Shown: positions 34,812-47,449 of the stretch, one piece after another | Layout of the letters: each line of letters begins with the position of its first letter | How positions within the stretch are numbered: position 1 is the first letter of the stretch | DNA from: Heterodera schachtii | Taxonomy: Eukaryota; Nematoda; Chromadorea; Rhabditida; Heteroderidae | DNA: 64,000 nucleotides | NCBI GenBank assembly: GCA_023374025.1 | Contig: SIJG01000005.1 | Location: forward strand, 852,782 to 916,781 | Reading direction: 5' to 3' | Position numbers and translations under genes: made by a program | The notes under the pieces: model-generated | Seen by the model: the letters and a program-made list of their open reading frames with translations, nothing else | Database searches by the model: none | What the model was told of the DNA's origin: nothing

Positions 34812-37800
34812 ATGCCATCATTAACCACCACTTTTTCGTCAGCGGATGAATTCTCTCCACTCCAACGTAAAATATTTGTTTAAAATAATTAATTTTTTTA
34901 AATAAAAGTTTTTATTTATTTTTATTTTTAGCAATTCTTCCAAATCTAAGCACATCGGAGGAAATGAGTGTTCTGATTGCCAGAATAGCTGAGCTGAATC
35001 GAGCTAACACAATGGAACCATCAATCGCATGTTCTGCTGATTTGTTTGGACAAGACGGAAATGGTAGGAAACTGGGGGATACAGTATCAAAATTATACGG
35101 TCACAAAGGGAGAGGAAGGATCAGTTTGGTTTGCAAGTTGTCATTAAATGCTGTTTCGAAGTGTTTTTTAAATCAGTACTGATAAGTAGGGAAGGTATTT
35201 TTAGGGACAAAAAATTGCAAAATAGGCACAAAAATGCTCAAATAGGCACCAAAATAGGCAAATAAAGCTTTTTAATTAACGCTTTTTAGCTAGAAAAACA
35301 TGTAAAACATAATAAAACACTTAATTTTGGTTATATTTTAATTCTAAATGAAGTTATTAATTTTTTAAAGGTTTTTTGAATAAGAAAAATTTTTAACCAA
35401 AAATTTTTATCAAGAAAAAAAAATATTTTAGGGAATCAATTTTTGGGAAATTTTTTTCAATTCTTAGGGGCGTATTTTCTGAAAATTTTTCGGGCCATTT
35501 CTTAGGGGTGTGTTTATCGTTTTTATTGCATTTTTGTTAAAGATTTTTTCGAAAATCCTTAAAATAGGCACATTAGGCACAAAAACCCCGAAATAGGCAA
35601 AGTTTGGCATTATAAAAGTCATCCTAGACGGTAAAAACCCAACTCGTACTAGGCCAACTCGTACTGCCCCAACTCGTACTGGTACCCCGACTCGTACTAA
35701 GTTTCCCAACTCGTACTAAGATTCCCAACTCGTACTGTGCAACAAAAAATCGAAAAAAAAACAACAAAAAACCGCTCAAAATTTTTTTAAAATCGCAAAA
35801 ATGCACGAAATCGATGAAAGGATAAGAATTCGGCAAAAAATAAATAAATAAAACCATAAAAATGCAAATTCATTAAAAAATTCAACAAGGGTCGAGGTTT
35901 TCATCATTTGGTACAACATAAATTCCGCTCTCATTGAGACTCGCTTCCGCTTCTTCCATTGCTGCTGCCTCCTTTATCTGCTACTCTTGGAGGAACATTG
36001 AACACAATCAAATGTCCAATACGTCCATAGTAGCACGACATTGTCTCCGTAAATTGCTCATCTTCGTAATCTCTGTCCAGAAATGCCAAAATGTCAGCTT
36101 TCTCACGCTCAATGCTGGCTTTAATTTCTGCGGTGACTGCCAATGGTTGAGACGGTGGTTTTATTTATTTATTTTTTGCCGAATTCTTATCATTCTCTCG
36201 ATTTCGTGCATTTTTGCGATTTTAAAAAAATTTTGAGCGATTTTTTGTTGCACAGTACGAGTTGGGAATCTTAGTACGAGTTGGGAAACTTAGTACGAGT
36301 CGGGGTACCAGTACGAGTTGGGGCAGTACGAGTTGGCCTAGTACGAGTTGGGTGTCGCCCATCCTAGACACCCCAAACCAAGCGGAAAAGGCGTTTGTTG
36401 TGCTTATCTGTGCGTATTAAGTGCGCAGAAATTTTAGGCATTTGCCTAAAAATCCCATCCCTATTGATAAGTTATAACGAATATGCCATCCATTTTGACA
36501 AATTCCGAATTCCTTAGCCAAAATTAAAACAAAAAATCGAATCATTTAAAAACGATTTTCACCATTTGTTTCGAATGCGGTTCATGAAGTCAGAATTGGT
36601 AGAAATAGATGCCAAAGTCGCGATCAACAACTCTGAAAATCAGTGAGTATAACTTTACGAAGCAAAAAAATAGGCTAACCTAAAGGGACCCTATGGTTTT
36701 AAAAAAAAATAATGGGAAAAACTTTTTAAGTATCGCAAAACTTTGATTTTTTAAATATTTTCAGGATCGGAAGATGATGAGTTTAGTCCAACAGACGAAG
36801 AAGATGGGCAAAAGAACGAAGAAAGGGAAACGCCAACAAACGAAGGTAAGCAAAAAATAAAATAAATTATACATTTGGAAAATATGTATTTGGGTTAAAG
36901 CCAACATTCAATCTGAAAAACAAGTGCCCATATTTTAGCGTTTTGTCCAGAATTTATTAACAAAAATGAAATATAATCGAAAAATATACCCCTAAGAATC
37001 GACCCTAAAATTTTTAAAAACAGACAAACTCATATGTAATGAAAAAGTTCTTAAAAATTAAATCTCCAAAATTTTTTGGCCGAAGTAAATACATAATTGG
37101 ATTTTATTTTAAGCTGCTGAGGAAAAGCTCTCACAATTTTTTTACGCTTACATGATTCATTTTTATTTAGACTTATGCATTTTCTGATTTGATCTGGTTT
37201 TGGTTCGAAGTTCGAAATCAGTCAGTATCATTTTAGTTGTCATCTAAATATTTTTATAAAAGAATAAAATATCATTTGTCATCCATTTTTATTAAATAAT
37301 TGGATTTGTATTTTAAGCTGCTGATGACGAACGATTCTCACAATTGCAAAATGATCAAAAGATTATTTTGGAAAAGATCATTGAATTGGAAAAGCAACAA
37401 AAAGAACAGACAAAAGGCAAAGACAAATTAAAACGAAAATAAAATTTGACAATTTAAAATAATTACATTTAAATTAAAAGTTGATTCGATTTTTAAGCCA
37501 CTGCTGCGGATCAATTTTCAAAAATATTGGAAAAAATCAGTGAAATGGAGAAGCAGCAAAAACAGCAGCACGAAAACACGACAAAAGGTGAGGGAATTTT
37601 ATCAAAAGGCGAGGATATTGTAAATTAACGAAAATAAAATTTATCAATTTTAAATGTTTCCATTTTAATTTAAAATCGGTCCGAATTTTAAGCAACCGCA
37701 GTTCAATCGGTTCAATTTTCAAAAATTTTGGAAAAAATCAGTGAATTGGAGAAGCAGCACGAAAACACGACAAAAGGTGAGGGAATTTTAGCGAAGAATA

Positions 37801-39476
37801 AATTACTAGGGATTCCATTTTTAGGCACAAAAAATCACGAAATAGGCACCTAACAAGGCACAAAAATCCTTAAATAGGCAAAAATAGGCAAATAAAAATT
37901 TTTACTAACGCTTTTTAGGTAGCTAAACACATAAAAATTTTCTATTCTCAATGAAGTTATTAATTATTATAAAGATTTTTTGAATACGAAAAATTTTTAA
38001 ACCAAAAATTTTTATCAAGAAAAAAAAAATTAATTTTGGGGAATTAATTTTGGTAAAATTTTTCAATTCTTAGGGGTGTATTTTCTGAAAAATTTTCGGA
38101 CCATTTCTTAGAGGTTGTTTATTGCATTTGTGTTAAGGATTTTTTCTAAAATCCTGAAAATCGGCACGTTAGGCACAAAAACCCTGGACTAAAAATCGCA
38201 TCCCTAATCATTACTTTTAAAAAATTCTTTTTTTTTATACGGATATTAAGAAATTTTTTAAATTAAATTATCTATTTTTTAAATTTTAAAATTAATTTTA
38301 GCAAATTCGGACCAATTATCAGAAATGCAAAATGATAAAAAGATTCTCTTGGAAAAAATCAGTGAATTGGAGAAAGAACAGAAACAGCTGCAGAAGGAAA
38401 ATATCGGTAACCAAAATAAATTTTGTTGAAAAATTATTTAATTTTCAAAAACAATTAAATATTCTTCTAATTTTTTGAATAATACGACATTTGGAAAATA
38501 TTTTTTATACCAACGAATTAAAATCTGTAAAATATTTTAAGTTGGTGAGGAACGATTCTCACAATTACAAAATGATCGGAAGAAACTTTTGGAAAAAATC
38601 AGTGAAATGGAAAAACAAAAAAAGCAGAGAAAGGTGAATTAATTTGTAAGGGTAAAAACATATTTAAATAATTTATTTTTTTAAATAATTTTAATGAATT
38701 ATTTTAGGAACTATTAAATTTCCAACAGAATTATTGGGATGTCAATAATTGTCATGAGAATCTTGAAATCATTGGAAACAAAAATCTCATTGTCCATCAT
38801 AAGGGAGATTTATCTGGTATTTTAAAAAATTTACATACATGAAACAATTTTCTTTTCAAAAGATGTATGGTGTTCTGTGTTTGCAAAATATCCGATTTTG
38901 CTGAACAATAATTCGTCCGACTTTTTTTACTTCGAAATTTCAGTCAAAAATAAGGGAAGGTAAGAGATTTTTTAATTTTTTGAATATAAAATTATTAGAA
39001 ATATTAAAAATAAATAATTATTATTAATTGCTTCAGTTGGTTCATTAGCTTCGGATTCGCACTCAAACAACAGAACAAATTGGATGGAGCAATTGGATAT
39101 GAAAAGGGCACTTATGCATATGAAAGTGATGGCGATATTTGGATGAACGGAGAACGAAAAGCAAGAAATGACAAATATTCATACGGTGTTGGCGATACCG
39201 TAGGAATTGGCTTCAATTCGGCCACTCGACAGATCATTTTCACCAAAAATGGACTCCGTTTAGGTTGGCAAATAAATATATAATTAAACTAGTTTTAATT
39301 TTTATTAATTGTTTTTATATAAATCCCTTAACTTTTTCACAGATTCCACTGGTTTTTTCGTTGCTCCATTTTTTGATGATGATTCTTTTCATCCATTCGT
39401 TTGTTTGGTGAATTCTGATGACAAAATCGAGGCGAACTTTGGGCCCAATTTCAAATTCGATTTGACAACTCTCTGA
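34812..39476 (+). CDS. Gene D: coiled-coil SPRY protein, intact model
   Basis: Exons: 34812-34866, 34932-35063, 36765-36845, 37318-37416, 37498-37587, 37693-37776, 38302-38406, 38542-38633, 38708-38816, 38863-38959, 39037-39263 and 39343-39476. Total 1305 nt, 434 residues, open throughout. Order: MPSLTTTFSSADEFSP, the STSEEMSVLIARIAELNRAN module, acidic linker SEDDEFSPTDEEDGQKNEE, five coiled-coil cassettes (pattern FSQLQNDQK..LEKI.ELEKQQKEQ) and one SPRY domain ending FKFDLTTL-stop. Exons 2-7 end in phase 1, so cassettes can be added or lost without breaking the frame. Exon 4 ends AAAAG with a GCAAAG donor. Intron 2 hosts a 1.28-kb hAT-like element with a foldback element nested inside, and intron 6 hosts a 0.4-kb one. 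The role is likely protein binding; no signal peptide is seen. Confidence 0.88.
35630..36359. mobile_element. Foldback element with ACTCGTACT tandem arms carrying a gene fragment
   Basis: Inverted arms of about 200 bp start with tandem CCAACTCGTACT-type units and continue into unique inverted sequence. The 10-bp duplication CATCCTAGAC lies at 35620-35629 and 36360-36369. The roughly 300-bp centre is GC-richer and holds a coding-like segment. The arrangement recalls Mutator-like (9-11-bp duplication) and Pack-MULE elements. Confidence 0.8.
35883..36150 (-). pseudogene. Coding-like fragment inside the foldback element
   Basis: Minus strand from about 36150: AVTAEIKASIEREKADILAF, then DRDYEDEQFTETMSCYYGRI and GHLIVFNVPPRVADKG. 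Toward 35885 the frame switches near 35945-35960 to one reading AEASLNESGIYVVPNDENLD before a stop. Composition is that of a real exon, but the frame change suggests a captured, decayed gene piece. No family is recognised. Confidence 0.5.
37807..38206. mobile_element. hAT-like MITE in gene D intron 6
   Basis: Ends TAGGGATTCCATTTTTAGGC and ACTAAAAATCGCATCCCTA. The flanking octamers TAAATTAC and ATCATTAC match only in part, so the insertion is older or edited. AGGCAC-rich subterminal blocks link it to 35187-36463. Confidence 0.7.
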
Positions 39477-40369
39477 GAAAGAATTAATTATTCAATAATG
39501 TTGATCAATTTGTTTTTTAATCTTTTTTATGCTTTTCTTCAATGTAATTTGGTTCTTTGACAAATTAAAATCGAAATATAATTCCGCGATAAATTTTCTG
39601 TAGTTTTACTTTTACTAAGTTGCACAATTGTCTAGAGAAGACCCAACTCTAAAATTTTCAAAATTTCTCCCAAAGGCTTTGTAATTCAGGATGCCATAAA
39701 TTTATGAAATTATCAACTAGATATCGGAATTTTTCGATTGTACGGGTAAGGGTTACGGGCTAAAAACTCGTAAAACCCTTAACCGTAAATCCCGTATCGG
39801 CCGAAAAAAATACGGGTTACGGGCCCGTAAAAATCCGTTGGCCCAAAAAGGCCCCAGTATTCCAGAGACCTGAAAAATAGCCGTAATTTCATTATTCTCC
39901 TGGAGGGCAAAACAACTTCCAGAATTTCTGTCACTGGGATTTTTAATTAACTAATAAAATTAAATAATTTATCATGACTTAAAATTTAGAAAAACTGAAA
40001 AGGGGTCAAATGAATGCTTACATTCAATTAAATTAATTTAATGCTTTACTCTTAAGTCTGCATAAATATCAAAATATTCATCAGTCATAAACCGAAGCGG
40101 CGCCTATCGGCACCGCTGGTCCCATTCCCCGCAGCAGTTCCCCAAAAGTTTTTTGGAAAAATGTGCCGCAAAAAATGTCCAAAATCTGATTTTTTAATTC
40201 CGATTTACATTGAAATATAGGATTTGCTAATTTACTCTCCAAAATTGTTAAAATCATTAATGGGAGGTGAAATCGACCCCAAAATCTGATTTTTTGGGTC
40301 CGATGTTCTGATTTTGAAAATTTTCAGATCACATCCCTGTGCTAAATAGACAGGAATTCAACAAAAAAT
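39477..40369. other. Spacer with short inverted GC motifs
   Basis: AT-rich. At 39740-39840 CGGGTTACGGGC-type direct and inverted repeats occur. The palindrome-like GCGGCGCCTATCGGCACCGC lies at about 40098-40117. No gene seen. Confidence 0.4.
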
Positions 40370-40707
40370 AAATAATTTTAGTGATTGGATTTTTATGTTT
40401 TCAAATCGAATTCTTCATTAATTCGTCATTGGATTTCGAAGTTCCCTGCTGGGATTTATTCAACTGAGAGTTTTAATTTACAAAAGAATTTTGTCAGAAA
40501 AAAGGACCAATTTCACCACCGAACACATCGAAAAATGTTTTTGATTTGCAATTTGCGGGTGAAAAAAAAACTTGCATTTAATACCTTATTAATGCCATCT
40601 TTTTGGGTCATCGTTTGCCCAACACTCAGAGGCAAATAAAATGAATAAACCAACGATAAAAACTCTGAATTATGAGAATAAATTTTTTTTTTGGGTCAGC
40701 GTTTTGC
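40370..40707 (+). promoter_or_regulatory. Duplicated SPRY upstream region (pseudogene E)
   Basis: Paralogous to 34276-34700, with TGGGTCATCGTTTGCCCAAC at 40604-40623 and TGGGTCAGCGTTTTGC at 40692-40707 (core changed from CATCG to CAGCG). No first exon follows at the expected distance. Confidence 0.55.
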
Positions 40708-41074
40708 TTAGAGAAAATTAAAAATTTTGCCAGCACCGACATGGTAAATTGTATTGAAAAGTACAAATCTGAATATTCAAAAAGTCAATCGCTTTAATAA
40801 ATTTTCTTTATAAAATTTAGACCAAAATTGCAGCGGATCGCGGTCACGCTCCACCCCTGTGGTTAGACAATGTGATAAAAAAAATTTAAATTTTTTTTTG
40901 TATTTTTTTCTTCGAGAATTCCCGGTTGGTCCCGATTTGGGATACAGTACCAAAATTATATTGTCATAGAAATGGTTTAGAATTTAATATTAAGAAAATC
41001 AAAATCAAAAAGTCCAGTTCCATGTTGTTAATATTAAATTTTTCCATTAATAAAAATGTTTTCGATTTTTTAAG

Positions 41075-44000
41075 CTATTGCATATCAATTTTCAAAAATT
41101 TTGGAAAAAATCAGTGAATTGGAGAAACAGCAAAAACAGCAACACGAAAACAAGTCTAAAGGTGGGTGAATTTTAAGCGAAGAATAATTATTACAAATAA
41201 AAAAGTTATTTTTAGAAGAAATTATTTATTATATGAGTTGAGAATATTTTATTTAATTAAATTTTCAAATATGTAAATTTAGTTCAATAAACAGTAAAAA
41301 GAGTCATTATTGATTAATATAATATTTTAGAAAATGTTTGGGGTACCAAAACATTCTTATACATAAAAAAATATTATTGTCGTCCATTTAACTAAATAAT
41401 TGGGTTTATATTTAAGCTGATGTTGAGGAAGGATTCTCACAATTGCAAAATGATCAAAAGAAATTTTTTGAAAAAATCACTGAAATGGAAAACAGCAAAA
41501 AGAGCAGGCAAAAGGCGAGACAAATTAAAACGAAAATAAAAAGAAAAGAAAATTCTCCAATTTTAAATAATTACATTTAAATTTTGCTTCAAACTTTCAA
41601 TTCTAGATTAAATATGGTATTATGCCATTAAATTTAAAACTAAGAGTATATTTAAGAAATCAGAACAAATTTTGGTCTCTACCCCAAAATCAGAACATTT
41701 CTGACAAATCAGAACAGATCGCACCCTTGATATCACAAAATTTTAACGCATAAGAAAAGTAATTTTTGTGCCCCTTTCTTCATAGCATATGCGCAGAAAA
41801 AATATGCAAAATCATATAAATTATAACCCTAATAATATAATTTTTACTGGTTAAGGAGAAAAAAAAAAGAGACGTGGTGAGAGAGCTATCCGGAGCTAGC
41901 TAGCTGGGGCTAAAAAATCCTTAGCGGCAGATAAAAATCCTTAGCATTGTTAATACAGATTTTAGCTACAGATTTTTTTTATCTGCAGCTACGTTACAGT
42001 AAGCCTGGTTTTGTGGAAATCGTATTGCTTCTCTTTAATCGGGTTAAGCAAAGCCAGCTTTATTGGTGTCGCGAAATAATTTGTTTTTAAATAAAATTGC
42101 TATTGCTATAATCGTCGTCCAAAAAGTTTCGGACTTAAAGCGATGTTTTGATCATTTTAATTTTTTTATGCTGCTGATTTTCGTTTGTTCATCATATCAT
42201 AAGCAAATGCTTTTTGGATAAGTAAGCGAAATGAATTAAGTCAATCTCTAATTTAAGGATCCAAATCTGAGCACATCGGAGGAAATGAGTCTTTTAATTG
42301 CCAGAATTGCTGAGCTGAATCGAGCTAACACAATGGAACCATCAATTGCATGTTCTGCTGATTTGTTTGGACAAGATGGAAACGGTAGGAAATTGGGGGA
42401 TACTGTATCAAAATTATACAAGAGAGGAAGGATCAGTTTGGTTTGTAAATTGTCATTTTCGACCTTTGTTTCGAATGCGATTCAGGAAGTCAGAATTGGT
42501 AGAAATGGATATCGACTTATTTCGAACCCCTCCCCTGAAACGGATTCGAACCAAAATTCGAAAATTCAATTTTTGACAAAATATAAAATATGCAACAAAA
42601 TGCAGAAATAAAACGGAGAACTGTTCTGAAAGCAACATATAGTATTTCGTTGCATATTTTGTGTTTTGTCAAAAAATTGAAAAATTTTCTTTTCCAAAAA
42701 GGGGGGCTACCATGTACACTCTTACCCAAAAAAAATATGCTAACCTTAAGGGACCCTTATGGTTTTTTTAAATCAATAGGCCAACTTCAAATAATCCTAA
42801 GATTTTTTTTCTCATGATCAAATGATGAATTATTTGACATTTGGAAAATATTTAGTTAAAGCAAAAATTCAAATTTGAAAAACAGACAATTATGGTCATA
42901 TGTTTAATAACGAACACCAAAACAAATATTAAATTAATTTATATGATCGAATGTTTGATCAAATAATTATGCTAATCCGTCGTAACATTCATTCATTCTG
43001 TCCGTTTTGGTCGGCATTAAAATTCTTAAAAAGGATTAAATATTAATTATCACAATTTTAAATATTAATAATTGCTTTATATTTTAAGCTGTTGAGGAAC
43101 GACTCTCACAATTGCAAAATGATCAGAAGGAAATTTTTGAAAAAATCAGTGAATTGGAAAAGCAACAAAAAGAACAGTCAAAAGGCGAGAAGAAATTAAA
43201 ACGAAAAATAAAATTTGTCAATATTAAATAATTACATTTAAATTAAAAAATTATCAGTGAATTGAAGAAAGAGCACGAAAACACGACCAAAGGCGAGTGA
43301 ATTTTAGTGAAGAATAAATAAAATTTATCAATTGAATTGGGAATATTTTATTTAATTAATTGTCCATTTCAAAATTTTAAAAATTAATTTAGTAACTTCG
43401 GACCAATTCTCAGAAATGCAAAATGACAAAATGAATCTTTTGGAAATGTTCAGTGAATTCGAGAAAAAACAGAAGCAGGGAAAGGTAAATTAAGAGAAAA
43501 TGAATATTCTAGATGAGTTTTGTGTAATTTTAAAATAATTTTAATGAATTATTTAAGGCACTTTTAAATTTCCAACAAAATTTTTGGGATGCCAATGTTT
43601 GTCATCAGAAAATCAAATAATTGGTGAAAAAAAATTGACTGTACAAAAGGGAAATTTTAATGGTATTTTTGAACAATTTATGTGCAATCTATTTTACTCA
43701 ACAAAAGGTTGGTCTTCCATCTTTGCAAAACATTCGATTTTGCTGAACAATAATTCGCCCGACATTTTTTACTATGAAATTTCGGTAAAAAACAAAATTG
43801 GGTAAGACTTTTTTTAAAATATCAAATTCACAGAAATATTAAATTGAATTATTGTTAATGTTTTTTCGTTAATTAGTAATTTCTCAGTTTTATGAGCTTC
43901 GGATTCGCAGTCAAACAGCAGAGCAAATTAGAAGAGATTATCCGTTATGGAAATGGCACTTATGCATATGAAAGTGCTGGCGGTATTTACATTAACGGAG

Positions 44001-44413
44001 AAGGAATAGGAAGAAATGCCAAATATTCATACGGTGTTGGTGATACCGGTAGGAATTGGCGTCGATTCGGTCACCCTGCAGATCATTTTCACCAAAAATG
44101 GGCTTCGTTTGGGTTGACAAATAAATATATAATTATACAAATTTTAAAATAATCTTTTTTAAATTAATCTTTTTTAAATTAATCTATTTAAATTTTTAAA
44201 TTAATTAATTTAATTGCCTATTTTTATGCTATTGATTTAATGTTTAAATTACCAAAAATCCCTTAACTTTTCACAGATTGTCTTTTCGTTGATCCACATT
44301 TTGCTGACTATTCTTTTTCTTTTTATCCCTTCGTTTCAATATACTCATTTGGTGACAAAATTGAGGCGAATTTTGGGCCCAATTTCAATTTCGATTTGGC
44401 GATTCTCTGCTGA
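41075..44413 (+). pseudogene. Pseudogene E: coiled-coil SPRY gene with scrambled and frameshifted exons
   Basis: Recognisable pieces: coiled-coil exons 41075-41161 and 41417-41514 (one base short of the 99-nt cassette), then an N-terminal module exon 42258-42384 lying downstream of them, cassettes 43089-43184, about 43250-43295 (decayed) and 43393-43484, and SPRY exons 43558-43662 (frameshift after VCHQ), 43708-43801, 43888-44112 (one extra base at GDTG) and 44277-44413. The first exon is missing. Exon order and several frame breaks show a non-functional copy, probably two partial copies joined. Confidence 0.8.
42566..42695. repeat. Inverted repeat in pseudogene E
   Basis: CAATTTTTGACAAAATATAA ... 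TGTGTTTTGTCAAAAAATTG form imperfect inverted arms with ATGCAACAAAATGC / TTTCGTTGCATATTTT inside. Confidence 0.55.
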
Positions 44414-45010
44414 AGGAAGAATATTCACTAAAGCTGATCAATTTGTTTGCTGGTTTTTTTGCGCTTTTTTAAATAGTTTTTTTTAATGTAAAGCAAATTA
44501 AAGTAAAATATTATTCTGCAAAAAAATTTTAGCCTGTAGTTTTACTTAAGTTGGACAATTACTAGAACATATCCAACTTCACTGGGGTGCTAAAATTTTG
44601 ATTACTCCCTATTATCTGAAGAAGTGATATAATTATTGAATTTCAAATTGCTGGTCTCGCTGCAGGATTGAAACTTAAATTTTTTCGGGACAGGATCACG
44701 CGGCATTAATCCCGCAAAATTGCGCATGGAATCCCGAATCGGGTTCCGATAATGACCATCTGGCTACGGCCTGCTGGACAGGATTTCCGAGTTGTGACAT
44801 TTTTTTTAATTTGCCAAAATGATTAATTGTTTTAAAAAATTGAAGTAAATCCAATAGCTTTAACTTTTGAATTTTATAAAATAAAAAATAAGATTTTAAT
44901 TTTAATTTTGTATTATTTTCACTTGAAATAAAAAGCCTCATTAAAAAAACTATTCATTGAACTATCAAAAAACCACAAAATGAGGCTAAAGCCTCACATC
45001 TTGGAGCGCT
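44414..45010. other. Spacer, no gene seen
   Basis: AT-rich, with a GC patch at 44690-44795 containing ATCCCGAATCGGG-like inverted sequence. Confidence 0.4.
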
Positions 45011-45028
45011 GAAATAAATAGAGATAAA

Positions 45029-46045
45029 AAGACAGAGAGAGAGAGAGTGTGAGAGAAAAAAATAGAGAGTAAGTAAGGGGTAAAATGAGAGAAAATAAGA
45101 CAGAGCTCAGAAGTACAAAAATTACGTTTCTTTTTTAAGGAATACTAATTTTTATATAACCGTTTACCAAAATCCTTGAAATAGGTCGGAGCGGTGATCA
45201 TTATCCACTATACTAATTTAGTGGTGTACGTAAGTGACCAAGCAATTTGAATTATTTTTTGACACGAATGTTTTAGTTGCTGAGAAAGAAAATAAAAATG
45301 AAAGAGAGAGTGAATGAGAGGCAGAGTGAAAGAGAGAGAGAAAAATAGAGAGAGGATAAACAGATTGAGAGGAGAAAGAAAGAGAGACACAGAGAGAGAC
45401 AGAAAGAGAGACCGAAAAGAGAGAGGGAGAGAGAGAAAGAAAGACAGAGAGAGAAAGACAGAGAGAGAAAGACAGAGAGAGAAAGAAAGAGAGAGTGAGA
45501 CCAAGAGAGAGAGAGGAGAGAAAAGAGACAGAGAGAGAGAAAAGAGAGAAAGAGAGAGAAGAGAGAAAGAGAGACAGAGAGGAAGACAGAGAGAAAAAGG
45601 AGAGAAAGAAAGAAGAGAGACAAGAGAGAGAGAGAGAAAGAGAGACAGAGAGAAGATAGAGACAGAGAGAGGAATAAGAAAAGAGAGAAAGAGAGAGGAG
45701 ACCAAGAAGAGAGAGAGAGAAGAAGAGACAGAGAGAAAGAGTGAGAGACAGAGAGAGAGATGAGAGAAAGAGAAGGAGAGAGGAGAGATGAGAGAGAGAA
45801 GAGAGAAAGAGAGAGAGAGAGGATATAGGAGATAGAAAGATAGATAGAGAGAGAAAGAAAGAGAGAGTGAGACCAAGAGAGAAGGAGAGAAAAGAGACAG
45901 AGAGAAGAGTGAGAGACAGAGAGAGAGAATGAAGAAAAAGCGGAGAGAAGACAGAGAGGACAGAAAGAGAGACAGAGAGAGAGACGAAAAGAGAGAGAGA
46001 GAGAAAGACCGAGAGAGACAGAAAGAGAGAGAGAGAGTGAATGAC

Positions 46046-46084
<39 letters not shown>

Positions 46085-46595
46085 TAGAAAGAAAGAGAGA
46101 AAGAGAGAGTGAGACCCAAACAGAAGAGAGAAAAAGAAACAGAGAGGAGAGTGAGAGACCGAGAGAGAGAATGAAGAGAAAGAGAGAGAGAGGGAGAAAG
46201 ACAGAGAGAGATTGAGCGAAGTGAGAGAAAGTGAATGAGAGACAGAGTGAAAGAGAGAGAAAAATAGAGAGAGGATAAACAGACCGAGAGAGACAGGAAG
46301 AGAGAGAGTGAGAGACAGACAGAGAGAGAATGAAGAGAAAGAGGAGAGCAAGAGAGAGTGATGACAGAGAGAGAGAGAGAAAAGAGAGGAAGAGATAGTG
46401 AGTGAAAGACAGAGAGAAACCGAGAGAGACAGAAAGAGAGATAGAGTGAATGAGAGAGAGAGAGAAAGAGAGAGAGAGCAATAGACTGAGAGGAGAAAGA
46501 AAGTGAGACACAGAGAGAGACAGAAAGAGAGAGATAGAGAGAGACGAAAAGAGAGAGACTGGGAGATAGAGTAAGAAAATTAAGAGAGAGAGACT
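45029..46595. repeat. (GA)-rich purine-strand array, part 1
   Basis: The plus strand is nearly all A and G as irregular GAGAGA/GAAAGA/GACAGA units. The region 45110-45300 is AT-rich and interrupts the start. Long Ser/Leu-rich (minus) or Arg/Glu-rich (plus) open frames are composition artefacts. Confidence 0.93.
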
Positions 46596-47178
46596 GGTAA
46601 TCATGTTTATTGGTCCCTAAAAAAAAGAAAAAATTAAAAGGTTTTATGCGATTCTGAGTAGTACACGGGGGTTTTCGGGGGCGCTGATCACGAATATTAC
46701 ATCCATTTCGACCTATTTCGAACCCCGGACCCGAATTCTAACATTTTTTAAATAAAAATTTTAAGAAAATTGTTAAAAACTCCTTTCCTGGGGTTTTCGG
46801 GATCGCTAACCATGAATCAAACTTCAATTTTGGTCAATGCCGGTCCCCGGACCCGAATTTGAACAAAAAAAAGAAAATTAAATTTTCACCAAAGTTTAAA
46901 TTTATTGTCCCAAATCTATTCAAATGGAAGGAATATAATAGAAAATAAAGATTCACGACCTTTAAATGCATTTGAATCGATTTTGGACAATACATGTGAA
47001 TTTTGTGAAAAATTAATTTTCGACTTTTGTTCAAATTCGGGTCCGGGGTTCGAAATAGGTCGAAATGGGTGTCATATTCGTGACCAGCGCCCCCGAAAAC
47101 CCCCGAGTACTACTCAGAAGCGCATAAGACCCTTAATTTTTTTCTTTTTTTTAGGGACCAATAAAGTACATGATTACC
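46596..47178. mobile_element. Foldback element inside the GA array
   Basis: Inverted arms of roughly 140 bp: GGTAATCATGTTTATTGGTC at left, the inverse ACCAATAAAGTACATGATTA at right, with CGGGGGCGCTG and TTCGAACCCCGGACCCGAAT blocks mirrored. GA repeats abut both sides, so a target duplication cannot be read. Confidence 0.75.
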
Positions 47179-47370
47179 GAGAGGAGAGAGAGCGAGAGAG
47201 AGAGAGAAGGGGAGATAAAGTGAAAAGCCGGGAGAAGGAAAAAAGAAAGAAAGAAACAAAAAATTAGAAAAGAAAAGAGAGTGAGAAAAAAGGAGAGACA
47301 AAAGAAGAGAAGAAAAAAGTTAGAAGACAGGAGAGAGAGAAAGAAAGAAAAAAGGAAAAGAGGAGCTCAG
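47179..47370. repeat. (GA)-rich purine array, part 2
   Basis: Resumes directly after the foldback element and ends near GAGGAGCTCAGAAG. Confidence 0.9.
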
Positions 47371-47449
47371 AAGTGGACAACTAATCTTTTTTCATTTTTA
47401 TGGGACAATAATTAATTTCGTTTAATTTTTTTTTGAATGTAACTGAGCG

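Larger units (their letters stand above)
35187..36463. mobile_element. hAT-like element with nested foldback, in gene D intron 2
   Basis: Ends TAGGGAAGGTATTTTTAG and CTAAAAATCCCATCCCTA. The flanks CTGATAAG (35179-35186) and TTGATAAG (36464-36471) form an 8-bp duplication with one mismatch. The interior has AGGCACAAAA-rich sequence like 37807-38206 and a nested foldback element. Confidence 0.82.
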
